Source: Hirudo medicinalis (taxonomy: Eukaryota > Annelida > Clitellata > Hirudinida > Hirudinidae). Taken from it: a DNA stretch of 56,925 nucleotides. A program made the position numbers and the translations under genes. Below the pieces are notes generated by a model. It was given only the letters and a program-made list of their open reading frames with translations, did not search any database and had not been told where the DNA came from. Shown one piece after another: positions 38,019-49,960 of the stretch. The stretch lies in NCBI GenBank assembly GCA_011800805.1, contig MPNW01000012.1, forward strand, positions 210,808-267,732, written 5' to 3'. Position 1 is the stretch's first letter. Every line of letters starts with the position of its first letter.

Positions 38019-38908
38019 ACGAAGTGACGTGTTCATGTCTTGAATTCTACAAGAACATGCTGAGTTACTTTTTGAGTGGTTTATTTGCACACTCCCATAT
38101 TTTGATTGAATTTAATAGTTTTTAAGTTAAAAAATAATTGATTGATAAATGAATTCATTTAGATATAATTAACAATTAAAAGTAATTCATTAAATTAATC
38201 AAATGACCGATTAAATTATAATAACTTAATTAGAAATGCACCTGTTGATTCCCTCATAAAAATTGCCAGTGTTTAAAACAAAGAAACATTTACAAGGTCG
38301 ATGGACTCTCTGCAACATTGCACCAACCTCGACATTATCGTCTGTATTTTGGAATTGAAAATGACAAATATTAAATATTATTATTATTAAATAAACTTTA
38401 ATTAATCAATTTGGTGAATTTAATGATAAATAATAATATCAAATGATAATCAAGCGATAAATAAAGTTTATTGATTGTGAAATTATTTGTGTTTAAATTG
38501 TTATGTTATTTAATAAATATTATTACGAAACAATTCTTGATTTAAGTGACTAATTAATAATGAATTGTTTTCTTATTTGTTGCAATCTTATTAAATAATT
38601 GAGCGAATGTAAAAAAAACAATTTATTTTTTAATATATTAGCAACAGCAAGAACAATAAAATAATTATGAAAGTAATGATAATAATTAACATGATGATAA
38701 TAATAATAATAATAGTAATAGTAATAATAATAATAATAATAGTAATAATAATAATAATAGTAATAATAATAATAGTAATAATAATTATAATAATAATAAT
38801 AATAATAATAAGAATGATACACGACCCCGACCGACAGGTGGGTCTCCAAAAGGTGAGCTATTGAAAAGNATAATAATAATAGTAATAATAATAATAGTAA
38901 TAATAATA

Positions 38909-38939
<31 letters not shown>

Positions 38940-38984
38940 TAGTAATAATCTGCTCGATACTTTGATAAATAACAGCGCAATTCT
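38019..38984. repeat. AT-rich spacer and interrupted (AAT)n array
   Basis: After about 600 bases of AT-rich spacer, (ATA/AAT/AGTAAT)n arrays run 38680-38815 and 38871-38950. They are interrupted by about 53 bases of unique GC-richer sequence (about 38816-38868, contains CCCCGACCGACAGG) and an assembly N at 38869. Confidence 0.8.
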
Positions 38985-38997
38985 TTGCGAATACAGA

Positions 38998-39582
38998 AAG
39001 TTTGGAAGTCAAAAGGACCCGCAGCCAAGAAACAACTGAAACAAGAAACCGCAGAGAGTTTATATGACTCGGTCGATGGATACGGACTTCAGTCTTTTTC
39101 CCAGGGGACAGGAATTAGTGATTGGATAGTGGACGGTCGTTCCAGGATGCCTTCAAGCGAGTACATACAATGCATCAAAGTCAGAGCTGATGTCCTCCCA
39201 AACAATCTCAGGATCTCCAGGTATCATCCAGAGGTAAACACTTATTGTGATTCCGGGTGTGGTGCCTTTGAGTGCCTGGATCACATCTTCCAGGTTTGTC
39301 CAGTTATGGACGCAGTGAGAAGAGAACGGCTTAACAAACTTGTCCGCCTTTTAGAAAAGAAACTGAACAAAGTTGAGCCAAGAATAAGTATTGATGGGAA
39401 GCTCAATTTCAGACCTAGTAGCACGGGAGAAGGATCAGTCCATAGTCTGCGATGTCAGCATCGTCTCTGACACAGCCCCATTAGACGAAGATCACACATC
39501 CAAAGTGCAAAAATATTATGACAAAGACATTCATATATGGATGACAGTCCAGGTGAATTCCCTCCTCCAAAGGTTTATGTGA
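38998..39582 (+). mobile_element. R2-like non-LTR retrotransposon relic (3' part of ORF)
   Basis: The frame from about 38998 reads a region after the reverse transcriptase: MPSSEYIQCIKVRADVLPN, then a CCHC zinc knuckle C-x3-C-x7-H-x4-C (from YCDSGCGAF to FQVCP; codons about 39246-39300), then RRERLNKLVRLLEKKL. A frameshift near 39400 moves the continuation into another frame: SDLVAREKDQSIVCDVSIVSD, matching the restriction-like endonuclease core (xPDLV...D-V in R2-type elements). The knuckle followed by this endonuclease is characteristic of R2/NeSL-type site-specific non-LTR elements. RT and 5' end are missing; traces may run to about 39930. It is dead by truncation and frameshift. Confidence 0.65.
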
Positions 39583-39947
39583 ATGCATTCGTTTGCAACT
39601 AGAAAGGAATGATCTGATCTGAATCGTACTCCTCTTGGCTCGGCCTCGGCTTCTCCAGAAGCATGTTGATGAATTTGTCAACGGTAACTCTTCCTGGCTC
39701 TTACCTCACGTGGAAACATCACAAGCGAATAACGCAAAGGTGATGGCGGAAAGGTTTTGGCTTGTAGCGATGACATTTATTGTGTAATGCACGGACTGAT
39801 TTCTAAATGTTGATTTTGCTGTGGTTTGTCTCGGGTTCTCTTAGGCCCAGAATTGGGACTTTAAATATGTTTGGGGTTCGTGGATTATCGGCGGTTGTGT
39901 TTGCTCGTTTGTTTGGCTAGAAAATAAAGGGAAAATAGTAATATGTT

Positions 39948-39992
39948 CATTTGTAAAGCCATAAGCCATAAACGTCAGCATCTGGGGCGCTC
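39948..39992 (-). repeat. SINE relic
   Basis: AAGCCATAAGCC followed by GTCAGCATCTGGGGCGCT resembles the body of the intact SINE at 22290-22492 (GCGCCATAAGCG, GAGCATCAGGGGTGCT). It is short and diverged, followed by a GATGACGAC tract. Confidence 0.4.
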
Positions 39993-40492
39993 GACGATGA
40001 TGATGATGACGATGACGATGACGACGATGATGATGACGACAGACGTGTCCGAAGAAAATTTAATAAGTGACAAAAACCGCAAGTTATTGAGTGAATTCAC
40101 AATAAAAAGTTGTCAACAATTTTAGGAAATTATTTAATTTTGAGTGATTTTCTTGCATTTTTCTCTCCTAAAACTTTACTGTAATTTAGTATATTTAATC
40201 GTTCACTATTAATTAGTATTAATAGTTAGTGTAAATAGTTAGTATTATTTTGTATTTTAGTTTGACATGATTTAGTGGGATTTTAGGGTCGCAGAGAAAT
40301 ATTTCATTTCCATTACAGATTGATTGGTTCAGATGGCCACGTGAGTAGGCTTCGTTCATTGTTCAATGTCCTCACATCTCAGACAAAACTAATATATTTT
40401 TTAAGTGGTTTATCATCAGAACTGTAATCATCTGTAATCATCTTCATTTGAATTTAGCCGACATTTTGAGTGCCTCATGTATCCGATCCGGA

Positions 40493-40590
40493 AGTGAAGA
40501 TCGCCCGACCATTTATATAGCGCCCCAAGGGAGCGCCCTGGTTTATGGCTGGGTTGCAAACTGTTGCCACCGCATGCAGGAACGCGACCC
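40493..40590 (-). repeat. SINE relic
   Basis: GACCATTTATATAGCGCC and GGGAGCGCCCTGG match, with small changes, the SINE body at about 22350-22388 (GACCATTTATATGGCGCC, CCAGGGGCGCTTTG). No clear tRNA head is preserved. Confidence 0.45.
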
Positions 40591-40844
40591 ATTAAAACTA
40601 CCTGCACGCCAATTACTCATTATGAAAATCACCAACATCGCAACCTTGTTATCATAGTCATCATTGTCATCATAGTCGTCGTCGTCGTCATCATCATCAT
40701 CATCAGCGATCAGCCCTGCAACCACATCAACGACAAATGATTATATTCCGTGAAGTACCATCTCAGGTTGTGCCTCATCATTCGCAGTGTTTCATTTTTA
40801 TTCGTAAATGACACAAAATCACGAACAACTTGAAACCTTCCCTC

Positions 40845-40924
40845 GTTGATGTTGTTGTTGTTGATGATGTTGTTTTTGATGATGTTGTTGTTGCTGTTGT
40901 TGTTGATGTTGTTGTTGATATTGA

Positions 40925-40957
<33 letters not shown>

Positions 40958-40962
40958 CGTCT
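40845..40962 (-). repeat. (CAA/CAT)n array
   Basis: About 118 bases of GTT/GAT units on +, giving a Gln/His-rich frame on -. The frame is open because the repeat unit is three bases; no domain flanks it. It lies directly downstream (on -) of the promoter-like site at 41013-41075. Confidence 0.75.
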
Positions 40963-41012
40963 ATCTTTCCGCTTCGAATGGAACCGATAAAAATGAAAAC
41001 TCGCCCGCTTCC

Positions 41013-41075
41013 TTAAATACAGCCGATCACGCATGACGTCAGAAATTTTCAAAATGCCTGCAAGCTCCTGATTGG
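41013..41075 (-). promoter_or_regulatory. CCAAT-CRE-TATA core-promoter-like site
   Basis: In order on the - strand: CCAAT at 41075-41071, CRE TGACGTCA at 41041-41034, and TATTTAA at 41019-41013. Spacing is textbook: CRE about 15 bases upstream of the TATA-like box, CCAAT about 30 further. A start near 40985 would transcribe the (CAA)n array. No recognisable gene follows, so the product is unknown; it may be a non-coding RNA or a 5' leader for an unseen gene. Confidence 0.4.
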
Positions 41076-41079
41076 TTCG

Positions 41080-44000
41080 ATTATGAAATTTAAAAGCGAA
41101 GCGATGTCATAATTTACAATAATAAATAATTTATATTAAGATTTAGTAATTATTGATTAGTAACTAGTGATTATTTGATTAATTGTACCGTATAATTTAA
41201 ATTATATAATATTGCATATTAAAATATAAATTAAATAATTTATATTAAGATTTAGTAATTATTTAATTAGTAAGTATTTTATGAATTGTACCGTTGTTTT
41301 ATAAATTGTTCTGATCGTTACTTGCGGAAGAAGGTTAGCTCAAATGATTTAATAATTTATTTAATATCGTGATAATAAAGCAATATTAGTTTAAATAATT
41401 ATTATTATTATTATTATTATTATAGTATTATTAATTAACATTCCAATAAATTAATACAACTATTCCATATTTTATTTTTCAAATTTCCTGGCATTTGTAC
41501 TTTTAAGAAATACTGTCTTTCATGAAAAACTGTGAAATACGCATTGAAACTCAAACGAACAATTATTTTACAACGCATTCTATAAATTATTTTTAGGTCG
41601 AAAAACTGCAGAAAATGTTCGAAGGAATTGAATGAATAAAAAATAAAATAATAATAATATTAATAATAAACAATTAATAATAAATATGATGTTATATAAT
41701 AATGTAACTGAGATAACAAATGTAAATAATAATATTATAATTATTATAAATAATAATAATATATAATAATAATTATTATTAATTATTATAAATATTATTA
41801 TTATTAATCTGGAGAATAATTATTAATAATAATATTATTATAATTATTATCGTTGTTATTATTGTTATGGATGATGTTGATTATTGGAAAACCATGTCGT
41901 ACAATGACTTCATCTGAGTAATTCCAGCTCCAATAAATTGTTGGGGGTTGTTCGCAAATGAAAGGAAAAGTTTCAAATGACGTTTCTTTGCATAAACTGA
42001 CATAATAACGTAATAAAGATGACTGGCTCGGAGCGAATCTCGTTTTTGAGGCAACAATTCATCGACATCAATCAACATTAAATTCAATCAACATTAAATT
42101 GATGCACGAAAGTTTCTTTAAATTTTTAACAAACTTTCTCCTCCTGGGAACGTTTTTGACCTGAAAATTTTCTGACGTTTCTTGGGGAAATTAATTGATG
42201 AAGTGGATGTTCCCGCCTGTGATTTCCATCCTGTTGCAGTATTTCATTTTTCTCAACTGCATTGAGTGACTTATGAGGCCTCTTGGGATTGTTGTCGTTT
42301 ATTATTAGAACATAGAACATCAAACATAGAACTTAGAACATAGAACATAGATCATAGAACATCAAACATAGAACTTAGAACATAGAACTTAGAGCATAGA
42401 ACATCAAATATAGAACTTAGAACATAGAACGTAGAACATTGAACGGCGAGCAGTGTTTTGTCTCTTAAAATCTCTAAATGGTTTTCGCAATGTTTTCAGT
42501 GCTTTCAACGCTCCCGCACAAACTCAACTTCTCAGGAGCTCTCATCATTCATTCAAACAACTCCGAATCCAAACTTTTCTCATTAAGTCTAGGAGAACCT
42601 GCCTAGTTTCTTATTCCCACGAGAGAAAACTTCTTCAGCCTGTCTCCCTGTGAGGACATCTGCCCCCTCAAACCAGAAAGACAACAATTCGACAGAAAAT
42701 ACAATTTGGCTGCCTTTGGGAATGTATTTCTTCTCTTCTGAATCGATAAATGAATGTGAGGTTAATGAGGTTAACGAGGTTAATAAGGTTAATGAGGTTA
42801 ACGAGGTTAAGTCTCTACTTAGAGCCTCGGAGGTTCATCGTCAGACCAATTTAAAGTAAATTTATAATAACTTAAAAATAATTTTAAATGAATTATGATT
42901 ATGGTGATATTGATGACGATGGTAGCGATAACGACGATGACGATGACGATGATGATGATTGTAATATCGGTGATGACTGTTCAACGAGACAAAATGCAAA
43001 CATTAACTCATAATTTCATATATTCGTAGGTCGAATGAATCAGAAACAGGTTTTTTTCGTTTATTTGCAAACATTTGTACGAGGTTCAGATGGCATTTTC
43101 AAATGGATTTTAATTAAAATTTAGTTTGTATAATATCTGATATTAAAAATTACACGTAATTTTATTAAACTTAATTTATTGAAAGTATCAATTACCGATT
43201 ATTTGCAGATTAATTGAATATTGATGGATTCATTGATTCATGTTGATCGTTCAAACATCAGTAATTCATTTGTTGGACTAAAAAAATCATCGATTATCAA
43301 ATTCATCGAACATCATCAAGAATCTCTTTCATTTTATTGAAGATTTTGTAATTTTCCTGCAAATATGCGACAAATTGATCAAAAGGAAATATAGTTTTTC
43401 TGTAAAAATTCCTTCAAATGCAAGTGAGCCCTTCATTTGGCCATTAAATTTGAACGTTTTAAAAGAGATTCAGCAAAGAAATTTGGACGGGATTGTAAAA
43501 AATAAATTATTGACTTTAAACTAATTAAGCTTCAAAAACAAATTAAATGGTCAAAAAGCGAATTGTGGGAAATGGTTAATTCAGTAAGACTTTAATTCAT
43601 GCTTGATTGGTAAAAGTTCCGCTTGGGAAATGTCTTTCTACCCTCTAAGATTTTATTGAGCAGATAATAATGCAATTATTCATTATTCAGAATAATTTAT
43701 TAAGTACTTTTGGTTTATTTATTCATTAATGCTCTATAAACGATGTTTGAAATGTTTCAGATAATGAAGTCATGAATGCATTTTCTAAATGCGTTTTGAT
43801 CGTTCTGCTCAGTTCTGCTTGGCTTCCAAGTTGAAAACACAAAAACTCAAACTATCGATTGAACCTGAAATACAAGGAGTTTCCAAAAATAATACGACAA
43901 CGATATTATTTTTTAATGCTCAAAATCCTCTTTTAAAAGAATTTAAATTTATATTCAAACCCCTCAATTCCACTGAATTCTGCTTCAATCTTTCATGCGC

Positions 44001-44138
44001 TGAAATATTGTGGCAAATTTACGCAAACCTTTCTACGAAAATTGAGTGGAATCAGCCTTGTCATCACCATCACCACCACCATCATCATCAACACCATCGC
44101 CGTCGTCATCATTATCATCATCATCATCGTCGTCGTCA

Positions 44139-44170
<32 letters not shown>

Positions 44171-45654
44171 AACATCATGAATACAGTAGTTTTGTAATTC
44201 TGATGCATTTTTGTTTGTGAGTATAACCACTCGGTTATGTTACAAATTTTTAATTTATTATTTAATTTATTTAAATTGTTTAAATAATATATTTATTTGT
44301 AATATTATAATATTATAATATAATATAATTTATTAATATAATTTATTTATTTATTTAAATAATTTATTTTAATTGATTTAATTTATTTAAATAATTTATT
44401 GCAACCCTCAGAGATGTGAGATTAGTTTTTAAAACTACGAATTAATATAAATTTAAAATCAAAAGACTTTGATTTTTTGGTGTTCATGAATAATTTCGTT
44501 GGATTTTTTTTGTCTTTTAATTCTTTCTTTAATTGCCACAAATTCATTTAAAAGTTTTAGAAAGGAATTTCTGGTGAGGAAGTTATTTTCGTGAAATAAA
44601 TAAATTAAGACATTTTAAAAATACTTAAATAAATTGGAAATAAAACATTTCCAAATATAAAAATGCATCTTAAAATAATTCAGCTGTTGTAGTTGGAGGA
44701 GGGGTGGTCTCAGAAAGTGGATGTTTGAACAACATGTGCCAACAAAGGCCAACAGAGAAAAGGGAGTAAGAATTGTTGAAGTTTTGAAAGCATGTTTTCG
44801 AAAAAGAAGACATTTTATGATTATTATAAACCAATATTAATATAATTATTTGTTATTATTATTATTATTATTATTATCAAATGGCATTAATAATTTAATG
44901 TTCAGCATGAATAATTACGTGATATTTTATACTTTAAAAGAGTTAAAATAACACTTCACCTCCTCAAACCTCGAAATGGCGTCCGTAAATTTATGAAAAA
45001 ACTTATATTTAAATTACCAATTAATCTACGTCAGCGAGTGATTGACTTGAATGGATATTATGAATGGAAATTATGAATGGAAATTATGAATGGAAATTAT
45101 GAATGGATATTATGAATGGATATTATTAAATAAATTCTTATCAATGATCATTCGGAGGATGTTTGTGGTTGCGATGACTTGATGTGTCATGATCGGTGAT
45201 GCATTTTGTCATTGGTAATGTATTACATGAGTTTGTGCTTGTTTTTCCAATTAATTAATTTCACATTAATAATAGATCGATCTACTTTTTTAATTTGTAA
45301 TTGCTATTTTAAAATTTGTTCCAAAATTATTATTTAATTTTAATGTTTAAATAACAATGAAAGAATATGTTGACAATAAATGAGATTTGAATGTGGACAT
45401 GAATATTCATGAAATTGTTGGATGTCAGGAAAGGGTTATCGTCAGAAGAAAATAGCATCAACGAGTGAAACTGATTGTGCCACGCGATGTGTGATCATGT
45501 GATGTTGTGACGATGTTAATCAGAAAATAGTTCTGTGTTCATTTCATAACAGGTTTTATGGATGACGAGGAAGGAGTAATAAGATAATAAACATGGATAA
45601 TAAACATGGATAATATATATATAATGGATAATAAACATTCCACGTTCGGATCTT
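41080..45654. other. Gene-poor, repeat-rich spacer
   Basis: AT-rich with TTA/AAT arrays (41397-41425, 41640-41860), a 9-base-type minisatellite of AACATAGAA units (42303-42442), a GAGGTTAAT repeat (42757-42814), GATGACGAT (42900-42960), a CATCATCGTCGT array (44059-44177), TTATTATTA (44850-44877) and a 15-base ATTATGAATGGAAAT repeat (45056-45128). No supported gene. Confidence 0.5.
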
Positions 45655-45678
45655 AATTGAAATCTAACACATTACAAC

Positions 45679-46062
<384 letters not shown>

Positions 46063-46268
46063 TGAATTAGGATATCGTGTTGCAGACAACATCAGGACGC
46101 AAGTGCTTGTAAATCTTCCGCGTACAGTTAAAGAACTTCGAGGATTAAAGTCAGTTTTAACGATTTTAAAATTTCATTTCAAAGCATTTCAGGGTTTTTC
46201 TCGAGCTTACAAATACTTCAGACTTTCTTAATTTTTATAAATGCAATTAATTTCCGTGCAATTAATTA

Positions 46269-47563
46269 ATGTCCTCTTCTCTTCTCGAACTTCTTCAAGT
46301 TCCCGCCATGAGTTGCGAAGACGATGACTCGCTCAGCAACTCGACCGAATCATCCGGTTGTCATAGCGACCTGTCCACTCACGTGGTGTTCAAGGCAGTT
46401 ATCATCGGAGCATACTCGATAATATTTTGTCTCGGCGTCCTTGGCAACTCCCTGGTGATGTACTTGGTGGCAAGGAGTCCAGAAATGAGGACACCTACCT
46501 ACATATTCATCGCCAATCTGGCCATCTCTGATATCGTCCTCTGTACACTGGCAGCACCATTCACTCCGATATCAGGCTTCCTAAAGTCCTGGGTCTTTGG
46601 TGACGCCCTGTGCAAGTTGGTGCCCATGGTACTCTGTCTCTGCGTCCATGTTTCTACGCAGACGTCCACGGCCATTGCTCTCGAGCGATACTTTGTCATT
46701 GTGTATCCATTCAAGTGAGAATTTTCAGTCTCAATTTGAATGCACGGTTGACCCATGTAAGTATATTTTCACACTTTATGATGGTTTATTTGATTGTAAC
46801 GACAACATCAATATTTTAATCACCAAGTGAAGATTCAGGATCACTGCAGGTGAAAAACTGTTCTTACAAATACAGGAATCGAATGACTCTGAGAAAATGC
46901 ATGGCTGTCATCTTCTTCATTTGGCTTCTTTCCACGCTTCTCTCACTGCCACTGGTCTTCAACCAAACCAACTTCTGGGATGAATACGAACAGATTTACG
47001 ACTGCAAAGAACATTGGCCAGACGAATCGTTAAAAAGACTTTTTACTCTGTCAAGTCTTTGTTTGCAGTACTTGGGTCCTTGTTCCGTCATAGCGTTTTG
47101 TTACAGCAGGGTGTCGGTGGCGTTGAAGGAAAGGGCAAAAGCAGCCGCAAGGAGGAGCAGTTTTGCCAACAGGCAGCAGAGCGAAATTCAGCGCAAGCGA
47201 CGAACGAACAAGATGCTCATCGCCATGATTGTATCCTTCGTACTGGCCTGGTTGCCTCTCAACATCACGCTCGTAGTCTGGGAGTTCAACCAGGATATCG
47301 AGAAGAATCGGTTTTTTGTGGCCACGTTTTTTGTGGCTCACCTCGTGGCCATCAGTTCGACAATCTACAACCCGCTCTTGTATGCCTGGATGAACGACAT
47401 CTTCAAAGTCGAGTACAAGAGACTCCTTCCGTGCTACAACCGCACTTCTGATCGATCGAGTTTACATCTGCATGTACGACAACGCGGTCAAGAATTGAAC
47501 CTGGCATCTCAAGCCAATCACTTGACCAATGCATCACCGTTTCATTTGTCCGGAAAGAAATGA
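46269..47563 (+). CDS. Rhodopsin-class peptide GPCR, NPY/NPF receptor-like, 2 exons
   Basis: Exons 46269-46714 and 46876-47563 join in phase to 377 aa. Landmarks: N-glycosylation sequon N24-S-T; TM1 GN60; TM2 LAISD88 after MRTPTYIFIANL; conserved C115 before TM3; ERY at 139-141 followed by FVIVYPF; ECL2 Cys192 (YDCKEHWP); TM6 FVLAWLP 270-276; TM7 NPLLY 314-318; C-terminal Cys in LLPCYN for possible palmitoylation. The TM2-TM3 block and YPF motif resemble invertebrate NPF/NPY-type receptors, usually Gi/o-coupled. The TM6 motif is FxLAWLP in place of the common FxxCWLP, and the DRY motif is ERY. Ligand is inferred, not shown. An alternative start at 46308 would shorten the N-terminus by 13 residues. 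The intron splits the AA|G codon just after the YPF motif. Confidence 0.85.
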
Positions 47564-49808
47564 AACTTCTAGCAGATTTATTGCGAAGACAGCCATTGTT
47601 AATTATATCCTCCTCCAAGGAAGAACACTCATCCCTAAACAAACAAACGAGGAGACCTGCAGTTCATCTGGAGGTCGGTTGAATGACAAACGGCTTTGGA
47701 AAGATTTCTCTCCCATGCATCCTTCAAGGAAGAAACAAATGTGTAATTTGCGGATTAAATAAGAGCCGAAGAACAAGAATGATTAAAAGAGCTTAAAGAC
47801 AAACTCAACGTAGCAATCAGTGAATGAATTATGATTCAAAAGACTGAACAATGGTTGGTGAAGAAACAACCGATAAGTACTAAAATCATCTCATTTCTCA
47901 TGTTCTCATTCAATGCAATTTTTGTTTCTTTTGAATTTAGCACAGGTGACGTTGTAATTTCCAGCCATTTTGGTCGGAATTTCACTTAAAATTTTAAGTG
48001 CCAAGAACGAATATGAAATGTAAATGAGTGGTGGACTTAAACGATGACTTTAAATCGTTCGTTTTAAATTGAATTTCAAATGTTTGCATTTCTCTGCAAC
48101 TCCATGAGTACTTGATTGTTTCATAATTCAATCACTTTGAGGTGACAAAGATTGTCATAAACGTAATAAAAATGTTAACAGTACTCAAAGTTTATAAAGG
48201 CATTAGTTGATGCCATCCTTCGATAGAATGTCTGGGGAAGAAGAGGATCAATGCATCAACTTTTACGACCCACGCGGGTGTGAACTTTAAGACAGAAGTT
48301 CTCGAAAGGATTTTGGATCAGAAAAACACAACGATGCAATTTCGGAGAGAAGAAGTCGGTTCCCATTGTAGGAATTTTATAAGAATAGCAATTACTTCTC
48401 TCAAGAGGAGTCACAAAAGTAACTAAGATAAGTTTTAAAATATTTTCATCGAAGCCACTCATTTTATGGCATCCAGAGAAATATGAGAGTTAGCACCACG
48501 ACCATGTCCTGTCCTCCTGTGAATGATAAACAGATGAATTGCCTAACTGGGTCGTAAAACCAGGATTTACTGGAACCCACGCTGTCCGAGATACAGTGAA
48601 AAAGAAAATATATAAATCCTAAAGAAAATAAGTCCTGATCAAGAACTTCAATAAACTTCAGTTATTGACGATTTTATCGGCCCATTTCCTTTGTATTGAT
48701 TTATTTGATAAATTAATCATTGCAACAAATTCAGTTTCAACTCCTTGCTTCGCAAAATTTCGATGCTCTCGATCAAACACGCCGATTAGAATCTGACCTC
48801 TTTGAGCGGATACGATCCTTCACTTACGATTACTTTCGTAATACGAGTTTTGACCCGCGTCACTCTTCGCTTTCCCGAAGATGTAGAGGAATTTCCAAGA
48901 AGGTCGAGATTTGGTCGTCCATTTTTAATATACAAGAAAGCTTTTATAAATCCCGATTCTGTCTAGACAACTAGACAACTCAAACACAAAGTTTCTTTCC
49001 ATTCACACAGTCAATGCACTAAGTTGAACCCGACCGCTGGGATAGTTTTCAACTATAAAAAAAAGAAACAAAAATCCAAATCCCTTTAAATAATCAATTA
49101 TTTCAACAGACATAATTTTAAAATCTCCAGATATGCAACTATATTAGAAAAGAACACAAAATGGCGGAGAGCGGAAATTGACTTCCAAATCTTCAAAAGA
49201 TTTGGTCTTTAATTAAGGAAAGAAAGTTACAAATTCCAAAGTAATTATTGATTAATGATCCCACCATTGGACAATTCTGTTTGCGATGTTTTAAAGGTTT
49301 GGTTATTATTGACTGATAAATTGCATTCATGCCTGATTTTTTTGAAGATCCATTTAAGATTAAGAGTTTGATTTAAGTTTCTGCTTTCATAAGTCAAACC
49401 GGCAGCAATTAATTTCTTAAAAATTAATTTAATCAAGAATTATTATTACCTTTATTATCCAATTGTTTTAATAAAAATAATTCAAATTCATTTGATTGAT
49501 TTGAGGTTATTAATCAATATAAAATTAAACAGACGCCATCTTGCCGATGCATAGAAGAGCTGCTCGTTTTGACGGATGTTTTGGCGTTCTTTGTCTAAAG
49601 TCCCTTCGGCTTGGAACGGCAGTTTATCGTCGTCACGATGTGATGGACATTTCTTGTCACTGTTTGTTAAAACATCGATTCCTTTGAAAGAATTTCATGA
49701 AATAAAATGTCAATCCGTAACACCTCCGTGCCTCGATAAATGTCAGCATTTATTTAGCAGGGTTTGATCAAACATCAAACTACATTTTAAAAAAAGGTCG
49801 AGAAAGTC
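47564..49808. other. GPCR 3' flank and spacer
   Basis: Probably contains the receptor 3' UTR. I see no clear AATAAA close to the stop and no further gene. A 84-codon + frame at 48720-48974 has no recognisable feature. Confidence 0.4.
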
Positions 49809-49960
49809 TTAGCGAGTGTTGTTAATTTTGTAGATGTCACCGTTGAAGGTGGCGGATGTTCTATCTGAGCTCTTCAGGTAGGGCGACACTTCAAACGGCG
49901 AAATGTTCTCGATTAGCGTGGATCCGTCGTAGTTCGTGTGGCTGGGACTCCTTTCAGTTG
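49809..49960 (-). CDS. Orphan terminal coding exon (partial)
   Basis: After a gttttaccag acceptor on the - strand, 152 bases are open and end in TAA at 49809. The reading begins TERSPSHTNYDGSTLIENI and ends GDIYKINNTR, in phase 1. Codon use is GC-rich and exon-like against the AT-rich surroundings. It looks like the C-terminal cytoplasmic tail of a larger protein. A weaker piece (KPVQRRILHSELNVRTPE) at about 50165-50095 may be upstream, but no phase-matched join is seen. Parent gene unknown. Confidence 0.35.

Noticed and set aside
40819..41052. Gln/His-rich ORF that begins near a CRE
   Set aside because: The Gln/His part is the (CAA/CAT)n array. The short non-repeat start overlaps promoter-like motifs and has no recognisable domain.
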